From Bactericera cockerelli (lineage: Eukaryota; Arthropoda; Insecta; Hemiptera; Triozidae): a stretch of DNA of 64,000 bases. Below the pieces are notes generated by a model. The model was not told the origin of the DNA. It ran no database searches and saw nothing but the letters and a program-made list of their open reading frames with translations. Below are positions 44,831-64,000 of the stretch, piece by piece. Position 1 is the stretch's first letter, and the number at the start of each line of letters is the position of its first letter. A program made the translations under genes and the position numbers. The stretch covers positions 27,749,101-27,813,100 of the forward strand of contig CM044956.1 in NCBI GenBank assembly GCA_024516035.1, written 5' to 3'.

Positions 44831-46029
44831 AATGACAGAATATATAAAGGATCAAAATACTCAAGTAATTAGGTACATTATTACTAGATTATAGAGAGTT
44901 TTATTTGATTTATTAATATATTAATACTTAATATGTATTTACACTTTTATTACAGGTCCAAACTACATATTCTAGTACTTATTATTGTACTTATGAACTT
45001 ATGTATATTTTACAAAGTAAATTATCCATCAAAATCTTATTATTTACATAGAAGTTGACTGAATTTCTCTAAAGGTTATTTTACATTGATGTACATTTCT
45101 GGTTTCTTTGGTTACTAGTTCTAATGCGCAGTAATTATCTAACAGACTAATATAATAAATAATCTTAAAATTTAGAACAAACCTCATACTCTATGTAGGG
45201 TAATGTTCCGTTAATCACACCAACTTCAAAATCGCACTACCACTGATTTGAGCCAAATGCCGAATTCGATTTTTGTGGGGATATCTAGCGTTAAAAAAAC
45301 TACTTGTTAAATGATGTAAAAGTAATCACAACATTTTTCATCATTTCGGTTTTATCAGTGAGCCACAAGAGATTGAAAGAGAATGCGTTCCTGCGATGTG
45401 ATTTTTGTACACGTTGAATTAAGGTAAAAAATGTATTCATTTACCTTTAGCTAATTATATTTTAGATTTTCTGAAATAAAATTTTGTTAACTTTTTAAAA
45501 TTTTCATAGTTTATTTTTTAAAAAGTTGATTCTCATAGTGTTTTAGCAAGTTTTTAATGAATAGTCAGAATTGCTTGGATCGCACCCACCTGGAAGTCAG
45601 TGGTGCAGGTACCATGTACCAAAGTACCTTTTGGTTATAAAACCTACCTACTGAAATTTGAAAGAAAAAGTATTAGTTATCATTTGATTGAAAATTAATA
45701 TTGCATTTTTTGTTATCAGTATAGCTTTATCGATAAGTCACTTGTAACCTGGAGGTCGGTGTATCGAGTCCCAAAAATGGTAAAAAGAAATCAACCAGTG
45801 TGAGGTTTGGGTAATAATTGTGTCATCAAATTTGTGATTAACAGAAAAAATATGTAGGTATGCATGTATTTTTTCCGCTGTTAATAAATTTCTCAAAATG
45901 CATGGGTGCGTGTTAGGAAACATGGTCAGAATTAAGAAATAAGAAACGTCCTAATCCTAATTCGCACCATTTGGAACCTTTTTTTTAATCGTTCATAACT
46001 TTCTCACTCTCCCAAAGATAGATTGTTGA
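44831..46029 (-). other. Region downstream of otd (3'UTR in part)
   Basis: Immediately follows the inferred otd stop codon on the minus strand. A tRNA-type SINE head lies at about 45728-45775 (AAGTCACTTGTAACCTGGAG..TCGAGTCCC). No other gene is seen. Confidence 0.4.
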
Positions 46030-54918
<8,889 letters not shown>

Positions 54919-55449
54919 GCTGGCGCCCCCACTCCCGCAGCCGGAACCAAACCCGGGAAACGCCAGGTCCCCATCAGCGTTACACCTGGAACCATGAATC
55001 ACATCAGGGACTGTTTTTGAAATTTTCTCAAAGTAATCTGAGTAACATCAGGAAAATTTCAATAACGTACCAACATACATCAATCAATCAATCAAAACGG
55101 CGCGAACGACCCACTACACCAGTGGTGTTAAAGCGCCTAACCTAAAAAAAAAATCAATCTAATGTTTATTGTGAATAAATATATACAAAGTATGTGTTTG
55201 ACATTTATCTTAAATGACTAATTAGATACTAAAAATTAAACTATACTTAAACTAATGCGCCAGAGGCAACCAGTCTCAGGCATATCCTAATTTCACTTCT
55301 GTTTTGAAAACGCTCTCGGTAGAAACATAGTGATAATTTTATTATGTATTACCTATAAACGTACGTAACAAGTTTCCATATTTATTGTGATCGTTTTTGT
55401 AAAAAGATAACAAATTTTGCTTCTATTTCATTTTTTTTTTTTTATTTAA

Positions 55450-55915
55450 TTTCTGGACTTTTAAAATACAGTGAAAAATTAAGGTCTGACTTGCTGATAC
55501 AGAATTTTTCACACAATCTAGAATATAAGAAAAACGACATTTTACCATTAAAACAAATTTGAATGAAATCGGTAAAGCCGTTTTAGAAATACAAGTGATC
55601 TTAATATATAAATGTCAAAGTCACTGACTGACTGACTGATCATCGCTCTACAGCCCAAACCGTAATACCTAGCGACCTGAAATTTGGTAGGTAGCTTTGT
55701 CTTATAGTCTAGATGTGCAATAAGATTTTTCGAAACTCCCACTACAACACCTGCCATTGGCGAAAAAGGATTTTTTGCTTTCACGGCCATGCCTCGGCCC
55801 GCAAAGCGGGCGACAGCCGGCTAGTTTAGTATAAAATCTCAAAATTACCACGTGTATACAATGTGAAGTAATCACGAGAAATTATTGTGTCCATCAGTGG
55901 TAGTGTATTATTATT
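55450..55915 (-). repeat. R1 5' part, inverted, interrupted by a Helitron
   Basis: Minus strand: ATTATTGTGTCCAT-complement start, ACACGTGGTAATTTTGAG, then a break at 55824, resuming at 55598 with TCACTTGTATTTC..AACGGC. Other R1 copies read ATCACTTGTATCTCC without interruption. Confidence 0.7.
55599..55824 (+). mobile_element. Non-autonomous Helitron with an exact empty site in R1
   Basis: Starts TCTTAATATATAAATG directly after A. It has a CTGACTGACTGACTG run, then a 3' hairpin GCCCGCAAAGCGGGC, a 9-base spacer and CTAG directly before T. Removing 226 bp restores CAAGTGA|TTTAGTATAAA, exactly as in uninterrupted R1 copies. No target duplication, as expected for Helitrons. Confidence 0.9.
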
Positions 55916-57691
55916 TATACTGTTTTATCTAGCTTGTTATCTAATATGTTTATCGCTTTTCTATAATTTTCTTGCTCTGATAGTTTGTGTATATTGTTTT
56001 GTTCTTTATTTTATTGGCAATGCCTTTTTTTTCAATTTTCAGTTCGAATTGGGGAGCAATAAATTTCATTAGGTATTGCATATTTTGAAAGGATTATTCC
56101 ATAAATATCTTTTGGTCAGGAATTAAGCCAGCACCCCACTGGTTCGCTAGACCACCACACCCCTGTGACGCGCCAACGCGCGGCAATTAAATAAGGTAAT
56201 CATCTGAAAGGAAAAGTCGCACAAGTAGGTATGTAAAGTGGTAAGTCTAATCGCAAATATTTAATACTCAATAATATGGACTGGCGGGCAGTTCCCTTAT
56301 GAGTAACCCTTTTCAGGGTTTTTGAGTGGCCTTGAGACTTTGTGGTTTTGAGCTTTCTTTTATGTTTGTGCAGTGGATGGGTTAGAGTTTGAGTACACAT
56401 CAGCTCCACAAGTTCAACAGATGCACTTGCTGTGGCCTCATTATTATCAAGTATTAAGCTCTCTCACACACACGCCCCCCCCCCTCCTCCTCCTCCTCTT
56501 GTGTGTCTGATTGAAAGTTTAATCAGTCGAAATAAAGTATTTCTCGTTTTGCTCCATAATTGCTGCTATTTAATATGAGCGAATAAGAGTTTGGAGTCAA
56601 AAGCATTGTTTGTACCTACATTACACAATAAAATACTTTGAGGAAAAATTCTTAACTAATTATTCAATAGTTTTCTGCTTCACAGAGGAACTGTCAGCTG
56701 CTGGCGTTAAGTCATAGTTATCAATATTGAAACCAACGAAAGAATAGAGTATAGAAAAAAAAAGTTATCAAAATCGCTTGACTAAATTTACGCTGATAGC
56801 AGGACTTGAAACAACGACCTCCAGGTTACTAGTCTGCCGCCTTATCGATCAAGCCACTCAGGTCGGTTAGAGATTAGGAGAATGTGCTATAGTACCACAT
56901 TTATTTACTTTGTTAGGGAATTGAACCCAGAACTAAGAAATTCAGAGCAGTGAAAGTTCTTAGCTATTAGCCAGTAACTATTAGTAAGTCGGTGATGAAA
57001 AATGATTATTTTTTTCTCTACTTTGTGTAGGTACCTACATATATGCCGTATATGAATGAAAACTCAAAAAGAAGAGATCCAGATTATTATTCTTATTCGA
57101 AGATCCTGTGTTAAAATGATGCATTCATGGGTAGTATTGGAGCGAGTGCTTCAGAACGCAGCAGCATTTGTGCCCCCATTGGATTTTCTCTGGCCTCCAC
57201 ATCCCCATGGCAACAGGAGAGGAGGCATTTATGAACATTCATCTCGACGAACCCTCAGCTTTACCTTTTTTCTCCATCCCTCCCACATCCTACTACCCAC
57301 CACTCTACTCTACAGTGTGCACTTCACCGGGCCCTTCTCTAAACTGGTATAATGTCTACTCACTGTCATCATCTATATTCTATATACTACGTACATATTT
57401 ATGTATGTATGTCTCCTTATTTTCAAGCTATGTACAACTTACTTTTCCTCCCCAATCCCCATGTATGAATACTTTTACAATTGTATATCAACTTTACTGA
57501 CGCATAATTTGGATGCTCCTCTACTTATGACCTTTTTCTTTTTTATGAACTTGGAATCTCAATTAAGATTTTTTTACAAACCAAAAACGTAAGGGTATAT
57601 TTTTAATAACTTAGTTATATAAACTACCCCCACCCACCCCTTGCTATCTTGGAGTCTGCTGAGGTTATAGTTGCCAATGAGAGTGTAAAAT

Positions 57692-58166
57692 AGGGACACA
57701 TGTAAATTCCCCCGGTTTTTTGAAAGGTTCGTATTTCCGGTTGTAAATTCCCCCGGTAAAATATTTGATTACCTGAGGGTTTCATGGTAAATTCCCCCGA
57801 TTCTGTACGTACAGGTATAAAATTGTATTTGTAGGTATGTAGGCAATCTTTTTTTCCTTATAGGCATAGCCTTCAATTAATGAACCGAGGCATGGCCTTC
57901 ATTGTATTTTACCTAACCCTACTATAAAGCCAAGGCATGGCCTTCATTGTACTTTACCTAACCCTACTATACACCCAAGGCATATCGAAACTTGATTACA
58001 AATAGTCAATAAACTGACATTTTTGTTATTTTCTGTAGGTTGACCATCGGGGGAATTTACATTATACCTTTTTTTTGCAATCGGGGGAATTTTCATGTAC
58101 CTTTTTAAGTCCCAAATTTGCAATCGGGGGAGTTTGTATGAAAGCGGGGGAATTTACAATCGCCCT
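57692..58166. mobile_element. TIR element with inverted GGGGGAATTTAC arrays
   Basis: Begins AGGGACACATGTAAATTCCC and ends GGGGGAATTTACAATCGCCCT, flanked by a 5-bp duplication AAAAT (57687-57691 and 58167-58171). TAAATTCCCCCG occurs three times on the left, and its complement GGGGGAATTT or variants four times on the right. A diverged tandem of about 60 bp (GGCATGGCCTTCATTGTA) lies in the middle. The superfamily is not assigned. Confidence 0.7.
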
Positions 58167-58233
58167 AAAATAGATGTTTAATATCTAAGGCGTTAGTTAG
58201 TGTCATTAGGGGCTTTCTTTTTCACACTTCATT

Positions 58234-59235
58234 ATAAAAAAACACTGCCAATTATGGACACAATACTTCCTCGTGATTGCTTCACATAGTAAACACGTGC
58301 CAATTTTGAGATTTTATAGAAAATTACTTGTATCTCCAAAACGGCTCAACCGATTTTCTTCAAATTTGTTTTATATGGTAGAATACTATTTTTTTTATAC
58401 ATTTCAGATTCCACAAAAATTCTGTATCGGCAAGTCGTGGACCCTATTATTAAAAAAAAACTGTCAAAATTGTCGGACTCACCATTATTGAGATATTTTG
58501 TAAACCTACACATACTTACAAACGGACCATTTGATAAAAACCACTTTTGTGAAATCAGGAGAGTCTGATGCGTCCAAAAATGTTATCAGCTCAATTTCGA
58601 AACGTACCAACCCAAAACAATACTTTCTTTACCATGTACCTAGATAATAGAAAGTAAAAATAATTATTTTGAGAAAATATTTTCTACATTCTAAATTCCA
58701 CAAAAAATTCTGTATCGGCAAGTCGTGGTCCTTATTTTTTTACTTTTTTTTCCAAAATTTCGGATTTTCTTAAATATCAGAGTCAAATTATAATTAATTT
58801 AAAAATACAAATCACCTATGTAAAACAATAATATGCATATTCTTACAAAATTTCATCGAAATCGGGTGTACCGTTCACGAGATATAAGCGTTTAAGTAAA
58901 AAGTTAGTGGTCAGGCGCATGGTCTTTTTCACCCAGAACCGCTTGTATGAATTCGATGAATTTAAAATGGGACCATCTACAGAATGTCTCCTAGATGTGT
59001 GCAAAATTTCATCAAAATCCGTTGAGTAGTTTCCGAGAATTGCGCGTTACAAGGAATCGTTTTAACAGACAGACAGACAGACCGGCAGACCGACACAAAA
59101 CCAAATTTACTCAGTAGGTTATGAAACGTCCAGAAATATGAAAAAAATTGAAATCGGAGCAAAAAAGTATTTTTTTTTACAAAAACGAACACAATACTTC
59201 CGATTTCTAATATTAGAAATTTATCGGAAGTAATA
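58234..59235 (+). repeat. R1 composite copy f
   Basis: An R1 5' half (58234-58470), the extra module shared with 46526-46725 (58477-58670), then R1 from the CACAAAAAATTCTGTATCGG block to the terminal palindrome at 59235. It looks like one R1 copy with a duplicated or inserted segment. Confidence 0.7.
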
Positions 59236-59552
59236 TATTATGACTCCTTCTCAAAAGTATGCACATTGCTTCTAATTTTCTTATCACATCATCCATCTTG
59301 AACTAAAGGCTTGTCCATCGGTTAAAATCATTCCTTGTAACGCGCAAATCTCTGAATCTACTGAACAGATTTCAATAAAAAATTATACACATTTAGAAGA
59401 CATATTGTAGACATGCACAGTCTTTCACACGAACCACGAAACTTTTGGTTGAAAATGGCCGAAGTCTGGGGCCGCAGGGCCGCAAAAATCGGGTAGCCAT
59501 AACACGACTAAATGCGAAGTCAAGGGCCGCTTCTTTGAATTAGTGAAACATA

Positions 59553-60282
59553 TTACAAAAAAACTCTGCCAATTATGGCCACAATACTTCCTCGTGATTG
59601 TTTCACATTGTGTACACGTGTGAATTTTGAGATTTTATGGTAAATTACTTGTATCTCCAAAACGGCTCAACCGATTTTCTTCAAATTTGTTTTAAATGGT
59701 AAAAAACCGTTTTTTCTACATTCTGAATTCCACAAAAAATTCTGTATCGGCAAGTCGTGGTCCTTATTTTTTTACTTTTTTTTCCAAAATTTCGGATTTT
59801 CTTAAATATAAGAGTCAAATTATAATTAATTAAAAAGTAAATATAAAAAGCCTGTGTAAAACAATATTATGCATATACATACAAAATTTCATCAAAATCG
59901 GGTGTACCGTTCACGAGATATAAGCATTTAAGTAAAAAGTTAGTGGTCAGGCGCATGGTCTCTTTCACCCAGAACCGCTAGTACGAATTCAATGAATTTA
60001 AAATGGGACCATCTACAAAATGTCTCCTAGATGTGTGCAAAATTTCATTAAAATCGGTCGAGTAGTTTCCGATATTTGCGCGTTACAAGGAATCGTTTTA
60101 ACAGACCGACAGACCGACAGACCGACAGACCGACAGACGGACACAAAACCAAATTTGCTCAGGAGGTTATGAAACGTCCAGAAATATGAAAAAAATTGAA
60201 ATCGGAGCAAAAAAATATTTTTTTTTACAAAAACGAACACAATACTTCCGATTTCTAATATTAGAAATTTCTCGGAAGTAAA
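59553..60282 (+). repeat. R1 copy g (best full-length example)
   Basis: About 730 bp from CTCTGCCAATTATGGCCACA to TTCTCGGAAGTAAAA. Includes AAATGGGACCATCTAC, GCGCGTTACAAGG, five ACAGACCG units and the TTAGAAATT terminal palindrome. Confidence 0.75.
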
Positions 60283-60474
60283 ATTTAGAGAACAACTTTT
60301 TCCCAGAATGAAAAAATAAAAGCAACTTTTGAAAAATAAAAAGAACTTCTGATATCTTGAACTTTTCGGAACCCGGCCCCAATTTACCGGTATTTTAGAG
60401 GGTCCCACTTAGATTAACTTTTTTATTATTTAACCTAAAAGTGATTATTTAACCTAGAAGTATGCGTGCGCCAT

Positions 60475-60945
60475 GTTACAGTAGGAGACAGTAGCCCAAG
60501 CCATGTTACACTAGGAGCCACTAGCTCAAGCCATGTTACACTAGGAGCCACTAGCACAAGCCATGTTACACTAGGAGCCACTAGCTCAAGCCATGTTACA
60601 CTAGGAGCCACTAGCACAAGCCATGTTACACTAGGAGCCACTAGCTCAAGCCATGTTACACTAGGAGCCACTAGCACAAGCCATGTTACACTAGGAGCCA
60701 CTAGCTCAAGCCATGTTACACTAGGAGCCACTAGCACAAGCCATGTTACACTAGGAGCCACTAGCCCAAGCCATGTTACACTAGGAGCCACTAGCACAAG
60801 CCATGTTACACTAGGAGCCACTAGCACAAGCCATGTTACACTAGGAGCCACTAGCACAAGCCATGTTACACTAGGAGCCACTAGCACAAGCCATGTTACA
60901 CTAGGAGCCACTAGCACAAGCCATGTTACCCTAGGAGCCATTGAC
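60475..60945. repeat. 30-bp minisatellite, partly in 60-bp dimers
   Basis: About 15-16 units of the form ACTAGGAGCCACTAGCACAAG + CCATGTTAC. Units alternate CTCAAG and CACAAG from about 60520 to 60750, a 60-bp higher-order pattern, and are nearly all CACAAG after that. Because the unit is a multiple of three without stops, both strands show long open frames; these are not taken as genes. Confidence 0.9.
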
Positions 60946-61429
60946 AGAGTGAGCACCACGAGCCCGGGGAGATTAAACCGAGAAGGTTAGCACGTGCCCG
61001 GTGCGGCCAGATTTGGCTAATGCCTCGGCCTGGCTTCGTAAATTAAACAGGGAGACAGTGGCGTACTCGTGACTCGGAAGAATTTCATCTAGATTGAGAA
61101 GTGGTAGAGCCTAATTATTAATAATAAATTTAAAGAGGAAAAAGATGGGTACCTAAGTCAATGAAATGGACCTTAATCTAATATGCACTATGCATATACC
61201 TAGTCAAAAAGACTGATTATCTGATTAATTCTTGATCAAGATAGGACATTAGCCATTTGATTGTGAATAAAATTGTTTGTCGAGACCATGATTAAATCTG
61301 GTCATTAGGAATCATGCAATTAGGCTAAAGTGTTTTAAGTGTGCTAAGAAAAGTAGGTCACCTTTTTGTGTTCATCACAAGAGTGTTGTCACAGTGCCGT
61401 CTTTCTGAGCCATCGAGTTACTTTCCCTG
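60946..61429. other. Unique stretch right of the 30-bp array
   Basis: 60946-61060 is GC-rich (AGCCCGGGGAGATTAAACC, GTGCCCGGTGCGGCC, GCCTCGGCCTGGC), unlike its surroundings. On the minus strand it runs into GGCTCCTAGG|GTAACA at the array boundary. It could be a non-coding otd exon, but nothing proves it. Confidence 0.3.
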
Positions 61430-61507
61430 TTTGGGACTCGAACCACCAACCTCAAGTTACGAGTTCGGTGGTTTGCTGCCTGAACGATCCAGCTTCTGAG
61501 GTCGGTA
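61430..61507 (-). repeat. tRNA-derived SINE head, inverted
   Basis: Minus strand: GACCTCAGAAGCTGGATCG, then GGTTGGTGGTTCGAGTCCC (box B). Same family as the heads at 53760-53830 and 56800-56872. Confidence 0.6.
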
Positions 61508-64000
61508 AATACCGATTTAAATTTACATAAGAAGTACAGAAAATTTCAAAAACGTTTTCTGGCATGGAAGAAGTGTTAGTATACAATGATGTGTTCCATG
61601 ACACGGCGCGGCGCCACTGAGAAGAATAAAGAAATCCTTCAGAGATAGAAGCGTTAGAAAAAATCAGCAAATTTATTAGCACAATAGAAGTAGGATGAGG
61701 CATGAGCAGATGTATAAAACGATTTTTAAGTCCAAATTATACACTATACAGTCCATCTCGGTAAGAAAACAAGACTATACCTGGGCTATTCTGGATTCCG
61801 AGAAGTTTTAAACCAAAAATAAAGTGTGTCCCAGCATGAGGTAACTTAACTTGTCTGTCTTGCAGATTGCTTCCGAGTGTACGTCTGTACATGTATCGGA
61901 AGTATTGTTTTCGGTTTTGTAAAAAAATTGTTCTGCTAATTTCAACTAATTTTTCTCGTTCTTCTGGACAATACTTTTCGCAGCCTCCTGTTTAAGTTGA
62001 GCAACTTTGGTTTCGTGTTTGTAGGTTATTTCATACCGAAAAATACACAATACTCGAAAATAGTCAACGTATTCAACGAAGTTTTGTACACATCAGGAGA
62101 AGTGTTGCAAATGGTCCCATTTTAAAATTTTATTCATCTAGGTACTTCCAACAACAAACGGATCTCCGATCTCTAATACATAATTATACTCGTATATTAT
62201 ATGTGCCTGAAGATTCTTATTCATAATAATATTCTATCGACTGACAATCTTATGAAACTACTATACCTAATTACCTGAAGTAATGTATTTTAAACGCTTC
62301 CGGATACCTGTTATAGGAGGGGGAGAGGAGGATTTTAGTGGGTATTGGGCACAGATTTCTGCTCATTAGCCTCGCACATCGTTATGAATTTATTGGTTAT
62401 AAAATTTACCTCCTCTACATAAAAAAAGTATACCTAATTGTTTTAAGGCAAAATTGATAAACAAAATCAAGATCACAAGATTGAGTTGGAACTTACATTT
62501 CCCTATTTAAAACAAAACGCAAAATCTAGACAGACTTGAGTCCACAGAAGTAGTACCTATACCTTACAAAAATATGTCCAATAATTTCGTCTTACATCTA
62601 ACATCTCATTGCCACCTCTACATTTCCAAATTAATTTTACGTACTATGTATAGTGTATAATGTACAATTGTACATGTATAGTTTACTTGAACTTATTGCT
62701 GGGTCCATTTCGCCAGCACCACCACCTTTAAAATGTAATGTTTTTTTTTACATGGGTATTTTGTGCTAATTTTGTGCAGCAAACCCCAAATTTTGTGCTC
62801 AAACACCAAGGCCGCTACGCCCATTTCAATTTGGTGGTGCTGGGGAAACGGTAGAACCACCACCTTCGAAACCCTTTATGGGTCGCTGCGGTCTGAATAC
62901 AGGTGGATCAACAAGATAGTGTGTTTCAATGAAGGAGCACCCTGTATGAGATCCAGCCGCTGCAGACTGCTCGGTACCGGACCCGTGGTATATTTCGATG
63001 ATCGTAAAGCACGGATTAGAATTTTATGGTTACCCCATGTAGGGTCCGGGGTGATGCTTGGCTCGGAGGATTTGGCCATTCCCAGCTGTTGCCATTTCAG
63101 GCAAGTTTTCTTTTCCCCTATCAAAAGTGGTAGGTAAGTGTCAAAGAGCTTTACGTAGGTATATACCTTGCCTAGTTTATGTAAACATTGTTTCCTTCCA
63201 ACAATGATGAAGAAATAAAGTTATCATTATTGATAAGAATTGCTGTCCTCATAATTGACTAGCATGGGAGGTCTCACATCACACTCCTCGTACTGATGGA
63301 TAGTAGTCATAATTCAGAAGTATTCAGGATTATGACTAAAACAAATTTATCAGTATAGGTATAGGTACAGCTATTGTGAACAGTTGGAACTTATACACCG
63401 GCTTAAGTTTATTATGCATGAAGGCTTTCTAACACATTGTTTCTTCATAGAGTTTAGTAAATGTAAAAAATATACTTAAGATGATTAAGCAGATAAGTTT
63501 GTGTTATTGATAAATTATTACAGTTGTCATCTCCATACTCATGCTCATTCGCATTAATCACACGTCAAACTTATCTTATCAGTGTTTAGTAAGGTAAGAA
63601 TTAGGTACCTGTTTCTTTAGGTATAGGTAATAAAGTTGAAACATTCAACCATCAACAATAAAGAGACTAAATAATTAAGAGCTCGAATTGCAATTAACTT
63701 CGTTTTTGGGATATTAACAAAAAAATGTTGCGGTTGCGTGCTTTTTATTGACCCAAAATAATCAAATTTGAAGGTATTTAATACTATTTAACCAAAATGA
63801 TATTTTCCTAGTATGTAAAATACAAAATTAATAAAAGTCGTATTCTGAAATAAGAAATTTCAGAATACGACTTTAATAGTGATGAAAAAATGCAGGAGGT
63901 TGGAGTTGTTAGTAAGCACTAAAAAGGAGAAGGTTAATTTTAAAACTAAGTACAAATAAATTCAACTAACCTCTAATTTTACAAAACTCTCTTTCCTAAA
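61508..64000. other. Right-hand end: no gene supported
   Basis: A short inverted repeat pairs CCAGCACCACCACCTTT (62714) with GGTGGTGCTGGGG (62832). A less AT-rich block at about 62870-63130 has open frames on both strands and a donor-like AGGTAAGT end at 63132, but no recognised domain. ATACTTTTCGCAGCCTCC near 61970 and the GTATCGGAAGTATTG block near 61894 are decayed inverted R1 pieces. Confidence 0.35.
63834..63874. repeat. Perfect 18-bp inverted repeat with 5-nt loop
   Basis: AAAGTCGTATTCTGAAAT, loop AAGAA, then the exact complement ATTTCAGAATACGACTTT. AT-rich surroundings. It could be the remnant of a small MITE or a cruciform or RNA hairpin; no function is shown. Confidence 0.8.

Larger units (their letters stand above)
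54986..57691. other. Region upstream of otd exon 1, non-coding as far as seen
   Basis: Apart from the R1/Helitron complex it holds a TC-rich microsatellite (56475-56500), a tRNA-type SINE head (56800-56872, minus) and a less AT-rich block at about 57125-57355 (GGCCTCCACATCCCCATGGC and CAACAGGAGAGGAGG). That block could be regulatory or an unrecognised exon. Upstream non-coding exons of otd cannot be placed. Confidence 0.35.

Noticed and set aside
60013..60408. 131-codon minus-strand ORF with VCRSVGLSVCRS
   Set aside because: Translation of the R1 repeat (CAGACAGA run); equivalent frames occur in other R1 copies with breaks.
60435..60990. Two opposing 174-codon ORFs with 10-residue repeats
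   Set aside because: Automatic consequence of a 30-bp tandem unit without stop codons; no start context, splice site or family support.

Overview
This is a eukaryotic, AT-rich, intron-bearing and very repeat-dense window. The three recognisable host genes (a huckebein-type zinc finger with an FRPW motif, an SPSB3-type SPRY/SOCS-box gene and an orthodenticle/Otx homeobox gene) point to an insect. The order cannot be fixed from sequence alone; a hemipteroid or other hemimetabolous insect is only a guess. There is no bacterial gene organisation, operon, CRISPR array or phage.

Layout. 1-10 kb: dispersed repeats, one small unrecognised ORF (194-478), a 5S-rRNA-derived SINE and a 1.05-kb almost perfect hairpin element inserted in an older repeat. 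10.39-13.83 kb (+): huckebein, two coding exons, with a hAT element inserted exactly over its stop codon. 14-29 kb: 5S-derived and tRNA-derived SINEs, a mariner transposase remnant, a PIF/Harbinger element with a broken MADF ORF, Helitrons, a piggyBac-type element and a dead hAT transposase. 29.05-32.52 kb (+): SPSB3-like gene, four coding exons. 33-45 kb: SINEs, three more TTAA-flanked (piggyBac-type) elements and a 435-bp tandem dimer whose two copies are each interrupted by a different TIR transposon, one of which carries a nested hAT. 46.03-54.92 kb (-): otd, five inferred coding exons. 55-64 kb: presumed otd 5' side, with a precisely bounded Helitron, a TIR element with inverted subterminal GGGGGAATTTAC repeats, R1 repeats, a 30-bp minisatellite and a short perfect hairpin.

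Most unusual observation: both minisatellites inside otd (46-bp unit after exon 1, 55-bp unit after exon 4) begin at an exon-intron junction, and each unit carries the 5' splice donor GTGAGT (15 and 13 copies). Two otd exons also each lack one base in a C-run relative to the frame demanded by their splice phases. Adding one C to each makes the five exons sum to 831 nt (276 aa plus stop).

huckebein (Groucho-dependent repressor) and otd (K50 homeodomain activator) are both anterior/terminal patterning regulators in insects. Nothing here shows that they are co-regulated. The SPSB3-like gene is expected to be a substrate adaptor of a cullin-RING ubiquitin ligase. All splice sites, transposon boundaries and family calls were read by eye, without database searches.
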